DNA of 64,000 bases from an uncultured Lachnospiraceae bacterium (GCA_902781455.1 CACZJF010000006.1:1-64000); one strand, 5' to 3'. Positions 26,679 to 35,666 are shown, counted from the stretch's first letter. A program made the numbers and translations. The notes: a model not told the origin generated them from the sequence alone.

Positions 26679-28313
26679 ATGATCAGCGTAAATGATGTAA
26701 CACTCAGACTTGGCAAGAAGGCTCTGTTCGAGGACGTCAATATCAAGTTCACGGAAGGAAACTGTTATGGTGTGATCGGCGCGAACGGCGCGGGTAAGTC
26801 CACGTTTCTGAAGGTCCTTTCCGGAGAACTCGAGACTTCTTCCGGCTCGGTCACCATGACGCCCGGACAGCGGATGAGCGTCCTGGAGCAGGATCATTTC
26901 AAGTATGATGAGCAGGACGTCCTGGAGACGGTCATTCAGGGTAATATGCGCCTGTTTGAGGTTTCAAAAGAGAAGGACGCACTGTACGCGAAACCGGATT
27001 TCTCCGATGAGGACGGCATCCGCGCAAGTGAGCTGGAGACAGAATTCGCCGAGATGAACGGCTGGGAAGCAGAGTCCGACGCAGAGTCTTTGCTGAACGG
27101 GCTCGGGATTCCGACGGAGAAGCATCATGCCGTGATGAAGGACCTGACCGGCAATGAGAAAGTCAAGGTTCTGCTGGCACGTGCGCTGTTCGGCAACCCG
27201 GACATTCTGCTCCTGGACGAGCCGACCAACCATCTGGACCTGGACGCCATCGGCTGGCTCGAGGAATTCCTGATCAACTTTGACAATACGGTGATTGTAG
27301 TCTCGCATGACCGTTATTTCCTGAATAAGGTCTGCACACATATCGCTGACATCGATTACGGAAAGATCCAGCTTTACGCCGGCAACTATGATTTCTGGTA
27401 CGAGTCCTCCCAGCTGATGATCCGCCAGATGAAGGAAGCGAACAAGAAGAAAGAGGAGAAGATCAAGGAACTGCAGGAGTTCATACAGCGTTTCTCGGCC
27501 AATGCCTCCAAGTCCAAGCAGGCGACGAGCCGCAAGAGAGCCCTGGAGAAGATCCAGCTTGAGGACATCCGTCCTTCCAGCAGAAAGTATCCGTACATCG
27601 ACTTCCGTCCTGACCGCGAGATCGGCAATGAGGTGCTGGAGGTGCATAACATCTCGAAAACCGTCAACGGCGTGAAGCTTCTTGACGACATCTCCTTCAC
27701 GCTCGGGAGGGAGGACAAGGTGGCGTTTGTCGGCGGAAATGAAATCGCCAAGACGATGTTTTTCCGTATCCTGATGGGCGAAGAGGAGCCGGACGAAGGA
27801 ACCTTCAAGTGGGGTGTTACCACGAGCCGGGCATATTTCCCAAAGGACTACACAGAAGAATTCGAGAGTGATCTGACGATCGCCCAGTGGCTGACGCAGT
27901 ATTCCGAGATCAAGGACCAGACCTATGTCAGAGGCTTCCTCGGCAGGATGCTTTTCTCCGGCGAAGACGGCGACAAGTATGTGCGTGTCCTGTCCGGCGG
28001 TGAGAAGGTACGCTGCCTGTTCTCCAGAATGATGATCTCAGGCGCCAATGTGCTGATTTTTGACGAACCGACCAACCACCTGGACATGGAATCGATCACG
28101 GCACTCAACAACGGCATGATCAAGTTCCCGTCCGTGGAACTGTTCTCGTCCCGTGACCACCAGATCGTGCAGACGACGGCGAACCGGATCATGGAGATTC
28201 TGCCGAACGGGAAGCTGATCGACAAGATAACGACCTACGATGAATACCTGGCCAGTGATGAGATGGCAAGAAAGAGAACGATTTATACGTCTCTGGAGCA
28301 CGGAGAGGACTGA
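26679..28313 (+). CDS. ABC-F family ATPase with degenerate second half
   Basis: A 544-residue soluble protein with two ABC domains joined by a linker (about 240-320), no membrane part, of the YbiT-like ABC-F type. These act at the ribosome rather than in transport. The first half has a normal Walker A (GANGAGKST) and LLLDEPTNHLDLD, but its signature reads LTGNE instead of LSGGE/Q. The second half keeps LSGGEKVR and FDEPTNHLDME, but its Walker A is GGNEIAKT (residues 352-359). The switch region reads SSRDHQ in place of SHDR. GGAGA precedes the ATG. Confidence 0.9.
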   Translation: MISVNDVTLRLGKKALFEDVNIKFTEGNCYGVIGANGAGKSTFLKVLSGELETSSGSVTMTPGQRMSVLEQDHFKYDEQDVLETVIQGNMRLFEVSKEKDALYAKPDFSDEDGIRASELETEFAEMNGWEAESDAESLLNGLGIPTEKHHAVMKDLTGNEKVKVLLARALFGNPDILLLDEPTNHLDLDAIGWLEEFLINFDNTVIVVSHDRYFLNKVCTHIADIDYGKIQLYAGNYDFWYESSQLMIRQMKEANKKKEEKIKELQEFIQRFSANASKSKQATSRKRALEKIQLEDIRPSSRKYPYIDFRPDREIGNEVLEVHNISKTVNGVKLLDDISFTLGREDKVAFVGGNEIAKTMFFRILMGEEEPDEGTFKWGVTTSRAYFPKDYTEEFESDLTIAQWLTQYSEIKDQTYVRGFLGRMLFSGEDGDKYVRVLSGGEKVRCLFSRMMISGANVLIFDEPTNHLDMESITALNNGMIKFPSVELFSSRDHQIVQTTANRIMEILPNGKLIDKITTYDEYLASDEMARKRTIYTSLEHGED

Positions 28314-28354
28314 GGCACGCCCACAGCCCTTTTCATTGGTTTTCCACAGCCCTG

Positions 28355-28575
28355 CATGGTGCGGCGGCTCTGAGCTTCGACCCCCAAAAGTCTACGCTCA
28401 GAGCCGCCCCATCATTTCGGTCTGTGGGATCAGACCTCCGGAAGCCTACGCTCAGATACGCGTTATTTATTATTCGGGTCTGTGGGATCAGACCTGTGAA
28501 AGGTTCCGCTCAGAGCCGTACCATAAATTCGGCCTGTGGGCTCCGGCCTGAGATAGTCTCCGTTCAGAGCCGTCT
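28355..28575. repeat. Degenerate tandem repeat array, about four units
   Basis: Units of about 50-60 bp follow each other. The first (28355-28415) holds a perfect 13-bp inverted repeat GGCGGCTCTGAGC / GCTCAGAGCCGCC (28363-28375, 28396-28408) with a 20-nt loop. The next three begin near 28418, 28474 and 28529 with GGTCTGTGGGATCAGACC or a variant, and each contains a GCTCAGA-type core (GTTCAGA in the last). The units diverge by many substitutions. No coding sequence is credible here. Confidence 0.75.
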
Positions 28576-28605
28576 GGAGGCGGAGTGAAGCACAAACTAT
28601 ATCCG

Positions 28606-28680
28606 GCATGATGGGGCGGTCCTTGGCGAAGACTTTTGGGGGTCTGAGCGAAGGACCGCCCATTATGCCGGTCCAGAATC
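28606..28680. repeat. Palindromic repeat element, copy 1
   Basis: A 75-bp element from GCATGATGGGGC to GGTCCAGAATC. It folds into an 11-bp perfect stem GGGCGGTCCTT / AAGGACCGCCC (28614-28624, 28651-28661) with an inner AGAC/GTCT pairing. It carries ACTTTTGGGGGTCT, the reverse complement of the core of the tandem array upstream, so the family is present in both orientations. Confidence 0.8.
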
Positions 28681-28709
28681 GCACACTTCATAGCCTTTCC
28701 CACAGCCCT

Positions 28710-28785
28710 GCATGATGGGGCAGTCCCTGGCGAAGACTTTTGGGGGTCTGAGCGAAGGACCGCCCCATTGTGCCGGTCCAGAATC
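28710..28785. repeat. Palindromic repeat element, copy 2
   Basis: A direct copy of 28606-28680 with about five differences. The 5' arm has mutated (GGGGCAGTCCCT) so the stem now has two mismatches, while the 3' arm is intact. Both copies are preceded by related sequence (CCACAGCCCTGCATG at 28700-28714 and also 28344-28358). Confidence 0.8.
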
Positions 28786-28835
28786 AATGCCGGGAAATGA
28801 GCGAAAAAAATATTTGCAAAAGCCCTTCAGCCAAA

Positions 28836-28864
28836 TAGACAAGCATGTTTAATTATGATAAAAT
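28836..28864 (+). promoter_or_regulatory. Promoter for nifJ
   Basis: TAGACA (28836-28841), 17 nt, TAAAAT (28859-28864). Predicted transcription start near 28871, leaving a leader of about 90 nt that contains the hairpin at 28893-28918. Confidence 0.6.
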
Positions 28865-28892
28865 AATCTCGGTTTGAGAACGCGCAAGGGGG

Positions 28893-28918
28893 AGGCAGCG
28901 GTTTCGGCTGCCTTTTTT
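28893..28918 (+). terminator. Intrinsic terminator inside the nifJ leader (attenuator)
   Basis: AGGCAGC, 7-nt loop, GCTGCCT, then TTTTT: a complete intrinsic terminator. It lies after the likely nifJ promoter and 43 nt before the start codon. It would release a transcript of about 45 nt unless bypassed. Confidence 0.75.
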
Positions 28919-28960
28919 GCGTGTTTCTATAAATATTTATTCCAAGAAGGAGGAAACAAA

Positions 28961-31900
28961 ATGGCAAGACAAATGAAGACCATGGATGGGAATCAGGCTG
29001 CGGCATATGCATCGTATGCATTTACCGAAGTCGCAGCCATGTACCCGATCACTCCGTCGTCTGTTATGCCGGAACACACCGACGAATGGGCTACGCAGGG
29101 ATTGAAGAACATCTTTGGCCAGACCGTACAGATCACGGAGATGCAGTCCGAGGCGGGCGCAGCGGGTGCTGTCCACGGTTCTCTGGCGGCGGGTGCGCTG
29201 ACCACGACCTACACCGCTTCCCAGGGCCTGCTCCTCATGATCCCGAACCTGTACAAGATCGCAGGTGAGAGGCTTCCGGGCGTTTTTGATGTTTCTGCCC
29301 GTGCGCTGGCTTCCCATGCGCTTTCTATCTTTGGCGATCACTCTGACGTCTATGCATGTCGCCAGACCGGTGCATGCATGCTCTGCGAGTCGAGCGTTCA
29401 GGAGGTCATGGACCTTACACCGGTAGCTCATCTTTCCGCGATTCAGGGACGTCTGCCGTTTATCAATTTCTTCGACGGCTTCCGCACCTCCCATGAGATC
29501 CAGAAGATCGAGCAGTGGGATTTCGAAGATCTGAAGGAGATGTATGACTTTGACGCGATGCAGGCATGGAAGGACCAGAGCCTGAATCCGAATCATCCGT
29601 GCGAGAGAGGTTCCGCGCAGAACCCGGATATCTTCTTCCAGGCCCGTGAAGCCATCAACCCGTACTATGATGCCATGCCGGCGATTGTCCAGGCGAACAT
29701 GGACAAGATCAATGCGAAGATCGGAACCGATTATAAGCTGTTCAATTATTATGGCGCACCTGACGCGGAGCGCGTGATCGTCGCTATGGGTTCTGTCAAT
29801 GACACCATTGAGGAGACCATCGATTACCTGACCGCCAAGGGTGAGAAGGTTGGCGTTGTCAAGGTCCGCCTGTATCGTCCGTTCAGCGCGAAGGCTCTGA
29901 TCGATGCGATTCCGGATTCTGTCAAGGTCATTTCCGTCCTCGACAGGACGAAGGAGCCGGGGGCTCTTGGCGAGCCGCTGTACCTGGATGTGGTTGCAGC
30001 ACTCAAGGGAACGAAGTTTGACGCTGTTCCGGTTCTGTCCGGACGTTACGGACTTGGTTCCAAGGACACCACCCCGGCCCAGATCGTGGCAGTGTTTGAG
30101 AATACCGAGAAGAAGATGTTCACCATCGGTATCGTGGACGATGTCACCAATCTGTCCCTGCCGGTCGGTCAGCCGCTGGTAACGACTCCTGAGGGAACCA
30201 CGAACTGCAAGTTCTGGGGCCTGGGCGCAGACGGAACGGTTGGCGCGAACAAGAACTCCATCAAGATCATCGGCGACAATACCGATATGTATGCGCAGGC
30301 ATACTTTGATTATGATTCCAAGAAGTCCGGCGGCGTGACGATGAGCCACCTCCGCTTCGGTAAGAAGCCGATCAAGTCCACCTACCTGATCAAGAAGGCC
30401 AACTTCGTTGCCTGCCATAATCCTGCATATGTCCGCAAGTACAACATGGTACAGGAGCTGGTAGACGGAGGAACCTTCCTGCTGAACTGTGCATGGACGG
30501 ATGAAGAGCTCGACAAGGAGCTTCCGGGCCAGGTCAAGGCGTTCATCGCGAACCACAACATCAAGTTCTACACCATCGACGGTGTGAAGATTGGTATCGA
30601 GGTTGGCATGGGCCCGACAAGAATCAACACGATTCTGCAGTCCGCGTTCTTCAAGCTTACCGGCATCATTCCGGAAGAGCATGCGATCGAGCTGATGAAG
30701 GATGCTGCGAAGAAGACCTACGGCCGCAAGGGCGACGATGTTGTCAAGAAGAACTGGGATGCCATCGACGCCGGCGCGAAGCAGGTTCACGAAGTAAAGG
30801 TTCCGGATTCCTGGAAGGATGCACAGGATGAAGGCCTTGACTTCAAGAAGGTCGAAGGCGACAGCGCTGTTGTGAAGTTCGTCAATACCGTCCAGAGTGC
30901 GGTCAACGCGCAGGAGGGTAACAACCTTCCGGTTTCCGCGTTCAAGGATTATGTAGACGGCACGACACCGTCCGGCGCTGCTGCGTTTGAGAAGCGCGGT
31001 ATCGCGGTCATGGTTCCAGTCTGGAATGCTGACAACTGTATCCAGTGCAACCGCTGCGCGTATGTCTGCCCGCACGCTGTTATCCGTCCGGTCGCTCTGA
31101 CCGAGGAAGAAGCTGCAGCGCTTCCGGCTGGCCAGAAGGCAATCCCGATGACCGGCATGAAGGAATACAAGTTCACGATGTCTGTTTCGGCATACGACTG
31201 CACGGGCTGCGGCTCCTGCGCGAATGTCTGCCCGGGCAAGAAGGGCGAGAAGGCTCTGGTCATGGAGAAGTTCGCGGATCACAAGGATCTGCAGGAGGGC
31301 TTCGACTATACCGTCAAGCTGGCTCCGAAGCAGGATGTTCTGGAGAAGTTCGCGGCGAACACTGTCAAGGGTTCCCAGTTCAAGCAGCCGCTGCTTGAGT
31401 TCTCGGGCGCCTGCGCAGGCTGCGGCGAGACTCCGTATGCGAAGCTGATCACCCAGCTGTTCGGCGAGCGCATGTACATCGCCAACGCAACGGGCTGCTC
31501 CTCCATCTGGGGCAACAGCTCACCGTCTACACCTTACACCTTCAACGAGAAGGGACAGGGCCCGGCGTGGTCGAATTCCCTGTTCGAGGATGCAGCAGAA
31601 TTCGGTTTCGGTATGCTGCTTGCACAGAACGCTCTGCGTGACGGCCTGAAGGCGAAGGTCGAGGCTCTGGTTGCGGACGGCAAGGTCGCAGAGGCCGGAC
31701 AGGCATGGCTGGATACCTTCAGCGATGGCGCGGCGAACGGTGCGGCAACGGATGCTCTGATTGCAGCTCTTGAAGCCTGCGGCTGTGACGAAGGCAAGGA
31801 GATCCTGAAGAGCAAAGACTTCCTGGCGAAGAAGAGCCAGTGGGTCTTCGGCGGCGACGGCTGGGGCTATGACATCGGCTTCGGCGGTGTGGATCATATC

Positions 31901-32494
31901 CTGGCTTCCGGCAAGGACATCAACGTCTGCATCTTCGATACCGAGGTTTACTCCAACACGGGCGGCCAGGCTTCCAAGGCTACCCCGACCGGTGCGGTCG
32001 CACAGTTTGCGGCAGCCGGTAAGGAAACCCATAAGAAGGATATGGCTTCCATCATCATGAGCTATGGCAATGTCTATGTTGCCCAGGTCGCGATGGGTGC
32101 TGACTTCAACCAGTGCGTCAAGGCATTTGCTGAGGCAGAGGCTTATCCGGGACCGTCACTTGTTCTGTGCTATGCGCCTTGCATCAACCACGGAATCAAG
32201 AAGGGCATGTCCAAGGCCCAGACCGAAGAGCAGCTGGCTGTCGAGGCTGGTTACTGGCATCTGTTCCGTTACAACCCGGCTCTGAAGGCCGAGGGCAAGA
32301 ATCCGTTCTCACTGGATTCCAAGGCTCCGACCGGCGAGTACGAGGCATTCCTCGATGGTGAGGTCCGTTACAACTCTCTGAAGAGAGCGAATCCGGAGCG
32401 TGCCGCGAAGCTGTGGGCGAAGAACGAAGCAGAGTCCAAGGCTCGTTATGAGTATCTGAGCAGACTGACAGCTCTGTATGCACCGAAGGAGTGA
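28961..32494 (+). CDS. nifJ: Pyruvate:ferredoxin (flavodoxin) oxidoreductase
   Basis: Oxidises pyruvate to acetyl-CoA and CO2 with reduction of ferredoxin, the central fermentative step in Clostridia. The 1177-residue single chain is full length. The N-terminal pyruvate-binding domain contains YPITPSS. Two ferredoxin-type clusters follow near residue 690-770 (CIQCNRCAYVCPHAVIRP and CTGCGSCANVCPGKKGEKAL). A further cluster motif (GACAGCGET) and the thiamine-diphosphate domain (GGDGWGYDIGFGGVDH, FDTEVYSNTGGQASKATPTGAVAQ) come next. ATG 28961 has AGGAGG upstream. An attenuator-like leader precedes it. Confidence 0.97.
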   Translation: MARQMKTMDGNQAAAYASYAFTEVAAMYPITPSSVMPEHTDEWATQGLKNIFGQTVQITEMQSEAGAAGAVHGSLAAGALTTTYTASQGLLLMIPNLYKIAGERLPGVFDVSARALASHALSIFGDHSDVYACRQTGACMLCESSVQEVMDLTPVAHLSAIQGRLPFINFFDGFRTSHEIQKIEQWDFEDLKEMYDFDAMQAWKDQSLNPNHPCERGSAQNPDIFFQAREAINPYYDAMPAIVQANMDKINAKIGTDYKLFNYYGAPDAERVIVAMGSVNDTIEETIDYLTAKGEKVGVVKVRLYRPFSAKALIDAIPDSVKVISVLDRTKEPGALGEPLYLDVVAALKGTKFDAVPVLSGRYGLGSKDTTPAQIVAVFENTEKKMFTIGIVDDVTNLSLPVGQPLVTTPEGTTNCKFWGLGADGTVGANKNSIKIIGDNTDMYAQAYFDYDSKKSGGVTMSHLRFGKKPIKSTYLIKKANFVACHNPAYVRKYNMVQELVDGGTFLLNCAWTDEELDKELPGQVKAFIANHNIKFYTIDGVKIGIEVGMGPTRINTILQSAFFKLTGIIPEEHAIELMKDAAKKTYGRKGDDVVKKNWDAIDAGAKQVHEVKVPDSWKDAQDEGLDFKKVEGDSAVVKFVNTVQSAVNAQEGNNLPVSAFKDYVDGTTPSGAAAFEKRGIAVMVPVWNADNCIQCNRCAYVCPHAVIRPVALTEEEAAALPAGQKAIPMTGMKEYKFTMSVSAYDCTGCGSCANVCPGKKGEKALVMEKFADHKDLQEGFDYTVKLAPKQDVLEKFAANTVKGSQFKQPLLEFSGACAGCGETPYAKLITQLFGERMYIANATGCSSIWGNSSPSTPYTFNEKGQGPAWSNSLFEDAAEFGFGMLLAQNALRDGLKAKVEALVADGKVAEAGQAWLDTFSDGAANGAATDALIAALEACGCDEGKEILKSKDFLAKKSQWVFGGDGWGYDIGFGGVDHILASGKDINVCIFDTEVYSNTGGQASKATPTGAVAQFAAAGKETHKKDMASIIMSYGNVYVAQVAMGADFNQCVKAFAEAEAYPGPSLVLCYAPCINHGIKKGMSKAQTEEQLAVEAGYWHLFRYNPALKAEGKNPFSLDSKAPTGEYEAFLDGEVRYNSLKRANPERAAKLWAKNEAESKARYEYLSRLTALYAPKE

Positions 32495-32586
32495 TCCGGG
32501 AGCTGCTTACGATCTGTTCTGACAGAATCAGATGAATAAAACGCTGTGTGCAGCAGGTATACTGCGCACAGCGGAAACAGAGAAGG

Positions 32587-32623
32587 CGGGGCTGTTGCAC
32601 CAGAGGTGCGGCAGCCCCGTTTT
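32587..32623 (+). terminator. Terminator after nifJ
   Basis: CGGGGCTG / CAGCCCCG (32587-32594, 32612-32619), extended inward by GCACC/GGTGC, and followed by TTTT. A strong intrinsic terminator. Confidence 0.88.
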
Positions 32624-32716
32624 CAAAATGTTCTCAAAACATCATGTGATCTATGAATACCGGTAAAGTATGATACAATAAACAGAGGAACGTCAACGGC
32701 CGGAGGAATTTGTGAA

Positions 32717-33304
32717 ATGGACGACCGCTTAAAAAAACAGCTGGAGTTTGTGTTGGAGATTGATAAAGAGAAGAACATCTTCCGCCAGACGCACCTGTCC
32801 GGACACGGCAGAAATGAAAATGACGCAGAGCATGCCTGGCACATGGCAATCATGGCATATCTTCTCAGGGAGTATGCGAATCAGGAAGTGGATATCGCCA
32901 GAGTGATGCTTATGTGCCTGATCCATGATATCGTGGAGATCGATGCAGGCGACACCTATGCATATGATGAAGCGGGGCTGAAGACACAAAAAGCCAGGGA
33001 GGAAGCAGCGAAAGAGAGAATCTTTTCTCTGCTGCCGACAGACCAGAAAGAAGAGCTGACCGCCCTGTTTGACGAATTCGAGGAGAACCGGACGGCGGAG
33101 TCCAGGTACGCGCATGCGATGGATAATCTTCAGCCGCTTCTTCTGAACAACAGCAACGGAGGAAGTGACTGGATCGAGCACGATGTCTCCGCTGACAAGG
33201 TCTACGGCCGCCAGGAAAAGACCAGGCTGGGATCAGAAACTCTGTATGAAGTTACGGATCAGATCATCCGGGAGAATATCCAAAAAGGGAGCCTGCGGGA
33301 ATAA
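32717..33304 (+). CDS. HD-domain protein, HDDC2/YfbR-like nucleotidase
   Basis: A 195-residue HD-superfamily protein. Metal ligands lie in NENDAEHAWHMA (residues about 33-44), in MCLIHDIVEIDAGDTYAYD (about 72-90), and in the later YAHAMDNLQPLL. This pattern matches the HDDC2/YfbR group, whose characterised members remove phosphate from 5'-deoxynucleoside monophosphates. The substrate here is an inference. GGAGGA lies upstream of the ATG. It is 80 bp ahead of the AmmeMemoRadiSam genes in the same direction, so it may share their transcript. Confidence 0.85.
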   Translation: MDDRLKKQLEFVLEIDKEKNIFRQTHLSGHGRNENDAEHAWHMAIMAYLLREYANQEVDIARVMLMCLIHDIVEIDAGDTYAYDEAGLKTQKAREEAAKERIFSLLPTDQKEELTALFDEFEENRTAESRYAHAMDNLQPLLLNNSNGGSDWIEHDVSADKVYGRQEKTRLGSETLYEVTDQIIRENIQKGSLRE

Positions 33305-33384
33305 TCACGCGTTGAGCGGAATGGTTGGAAGCTGGCGTCTGACGGTGCTGACGGTGGCAGACTTCAACTATGGAGGAAAAGAGA

Positions 33385-34770
33385 ATGTCAATACTGGCTG
33401 CGTTTATGGTGCCGCATCCGCCGATGATCGTTCCTGCGATCGGTGCGGGGAGAGAGGCGGATATTCAGGAAACAATCGATGCATATGAGCAGGTCGCGGA
33501 GGAAATCGCGTCCCTGGAGCCGGAGACGATTCTTATTACAAGTCCGCATTCTGTGATGTACGCGGATTACTTTCATATCTCACCCGGGAAAAGTGCAAAA
33601 GGATCCTTCGCCGGTTTCCATGCGCCGCAGGTAAAGTTTGAGGAAGTCTATGATGAGGAACTGGCCGAATGCATCTGTCAGGAGGCTTCCCTGCAGGACT
33701 TTCCGGCCGGTACGATGGGAGAGAGAGACGCGAAGCTTGACCATGGCACCATGGTCCCGCTGTGGTTCATACGAAAAAAGTACAGCAAAGGAAAGATCGT
33801 ACGGATCGGACTGTCCGGCCTTCCGCTGACGGACCATTACCAGTTCGGCATGATGATCCGGGACGCGGTCTGCGCGCTGGGAAGGAGAACAGTTTTCGTG
33901 GCGAGCGGGGATCTGTCCCATAAGCTCCAGCCGTACGGACCCTATGGAATCTCTCCGGAAGGGCCGCAGTATGACCGGCGGATTATGGATGTCTGCGCGC
34001 GTGGCTCCTTCGGTGAGCTGCTTGACTTTGATGAGGTGTTCTGCGAGAAGGCAGCCGAATGCGGACACAGGTCATTCGTCATCATGGCAGGCGCACTGGA
34101 TGGAAAGAAGATACGCTCGAAGGCGCTGTCCCATCAGGATGTCACCGGTGTAGGTTACGGGATCTGCACCTTCTATCCGGAAGGAGAAGACGAAGAGAGA
34201 CATTTTCTGAAGAAGCACCTGGACGCGCTCCGGGAGGAGCTTTCCGCGCGCACAGCCGGAGAAGATCCTTATGTCGCTCTGGCCCGCCGCTCCCTGGAAA
34301 ACTATATCCGTGAGGGAAAGATGATTCCGGTGCCAAAGGACCTTCCGGAGGAGATGCTGAAGATGAGGGCTGGTGCATTTGTCTCGATCCATAAGCACGG
34401 AAAGCTGCGCGGCTGCATCGGCACGATTGCGCCGGTGACCAAGAGTATCGCGCAGGAGATTATCCGGAACGCGGTCAGTGCTTCCACCCAGGATCCGCGG
34501 TTTGATCCGATCCGGGAGGATGAACTGCAGTGGCTGGAGATCCATGTGGACGTACTTGGAAAACCGGAGAAGATTTCGTCCGTTGCCGAACTGGATGTGA
34601 AGCGTTACGGAGTGATTGTCACAAGCGGATACCGCCGCGGCCTTCTGCTCCCGGATCTGGACGGAGTGGACACACCGCAGCAGCAGGTGTCCATCGCGCT
34701 TCAGAAAGGTGGGATCCGGGAAGACGAGAAGTATCAGATGGAGCGGTTTGAGGTAATCAGGCATACATAA
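33385..34770 (+). CDS. AmmeMemoRadiSam protein: LigB-like dioxygenase fused to AMMECR1
   Basis: A 461-residue two-domain protein. Residues 1 to about 270 resemble class III extradiol dioxygenases/MEMO (MVPHPPMIVPAIG, ITSPHSVMYADYF, LDHGTMVPLWFI, ASGDLSHKL), with His residues that could bind iron. Residues about 300-460 are an AMMECR1 domain (GAFVSIHKHGKLRGCIGTIAPV, SASTQDPRFDPI, LLPDLDGVDTPQQQ). The fusion joins what are separate proteins A and B in other genomes. The function of the system is not established. ATG 33385 follows GGAGGA. The radical SAM partner starts 35 bp downstream. Confidence 0.9.
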   Translation: MSILAAFMVPHPPMIVPAIGAGREADIQETIDAYEQVAEEIASLEPETILITSPHSVMYADYFHISPGKSAKGSFAGFHAPQVKFEEVYDEELAECICQEASLQDFPAGTMGERDAKLDHGTMVPLWFIRKKYSKGKIVRIGLSGLPLTDHYQFGMMIRDAVCALGRRTVFVASGDLSHKLQPYGPYGISPEGPQYDRRIMDVCARGSFGELLDFDEVFCEKAAECGHRSFVIMAGALDGKKIRSKALSHQDVTGVGYGICTFYPEGEDEERHFLKKHLDALREELSARTAGEDPYVALARRSLENYIREGKMIPVPKDLPEEMLKMRAGAFVSIHKHGKLRGCIGTIAPVTKSIAQEIIRNAVSASTQDPRFDPIREDELQWLEIHVDVLGKPEKISSVAELDVKRYGVIVTSGYRRGLLLPDLDGVDTPQQQVSIALQKGGIREDEKYQMERFEVIRHT

Positions 34771-34805
34771 GAATCGATGAAGATCGATTTTACAGGAGGC
34801 TGATG

Positions 34806-35666
34806 ATGGCAAGGTGCGAGGTTTGTTTCCGGCACTGTGAGATCAGGGAAGGCGATACCGGCTTCTGCGGCGCGAGAAGCTGCCGGGAAGGAAGGGTCAC
34901 AGCATCGAACTACGGGAAGATCACTTCGCTTGCACTGGATCCCATCGAGAAAAAGCCGCTTCGGCGGTTTTATCCGGGAAGTCTGATCCTGTCCGCCGGA
35001 AGCTATGGCTGCAACCTGCGCTGCCCGTTCTGCCAGAACCATGAGATCACCTGGTCGGAGCGTGCATGGCGGTTCGCGGATGAAGCAGAGTATCTTCCGC
35101 CTGAAGAACTGGTGGAAATCGCGCGTTCTTATCAGAACAGAGGGAATATCGGAATTGCATTTACCTATAACGAGCCTTTGGTCGGATTCGAATATGTGCG
35201 TGACGCGTCCAGGCTTGCGCATAATGCAGGCTTGAAGACGGTCCTGGTCACGAACGGCTGCGCGCAGCTGTCCGTTCTGGAAGAACTGGCACCAGGGATC
35301 GACGCGATGAACATCGATCTGAAGGGGTTTACGGATCATTATTACAACGATGTGCTGAAGGGAAGCCGTCAGATGGTAATGGACTTTATCGCCCACGCGG
35401 TGCAGGTGTGTCATGTTGAACTGACTTGCCTGATCGTGCCGGGGGAAAATGACTCTGAAGAGGAGATGCGCAGGATGGCCGGCTGGATCGCTTCCCTGCA
35501 AGATGACAGGGGGAGGCAGACCGGCAGAGAGATTCCGCTGCATATCACCAGGTTTTTTCCCAGGTTTCACATGCTGGACCGGGAAGCAACAGATGTCAGG
35601 GTGGTCAGCCATCTTGTCAGGGTGGCGCAGGAGCAGCTCAGGTATGTCTACAGCGGGAATTGCTGA
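34806..35666 (+). CDS. amrS: AmmeMemoRadiSam radical SAM enzyme
   Basis: A radical SAM protein of about 286 residues, the third element of the AmmeMemoRadiSam set. The cluster motif C-x3-C-x2-C is at Cys69, Cys73 and Cys76 (GCNLRCPFCQNHEITW). A cysteine-rich N-terminus (C4, C7, C11, C20: ARCEVCFRHCEIREGDTGFCGAR) could hold a second metal site. Other family segments are FTYNEPLVGFEY, VTNGCAQ, NIDLKGFTDHYY and the C-terminal HITRFFPRFHM. Two adjacent ATGs exist; 34806 has the better AGGAGG spacing (6 nt). The reaction is unknown. Confidence 0.92.
   Translation: MARCEVCFRHCEIREGDTGFCGARSCREGRVTASNYGKITSLALDPIEKKPLRRFYPGSLILSAGSYGCNLRCPFCQNHEITWSERAWRFADEAEYLPPEELVEIARSYQNRGNIGIAFTYNEPLVGFEYVRDASRLAHNAGLKTVLVTNGCAQLSVLEELAPGIDAMNIDLKGFTDHYYNDVLKGSRQMVMDFIAHAVQVCHVELTCLIVPGENDSEEEMRRMAGWIASLQDDRGRQTGREIPLHITRFFPRFHMLDREATDVRVVSHLVRVAQEQLRYVYSGNC

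Noticed and set aside
28417..28575. Possible CRISPR-like array in the repeats before nifJ
   Set aside because: Units are degenerate, abut one another without uniform unique spacers, occur in both orientations nearby, and no cas gene is present.
28240..28787. Short open frames inside the repeat cluster
   Set aside because: They read through the palindromes, have no ribosome-binding sites and lack any protein-like pattern.
28937..31282. Long minus-strand open frame opposite nifJ
   Set aside because: It mirrors the codon bias of nifJ, has no ribosome-binding site or recognisable domains, and nifJ is certain. The same applies to long antisense frames in lepA, the GH3 genes, dnaK and ppdK.
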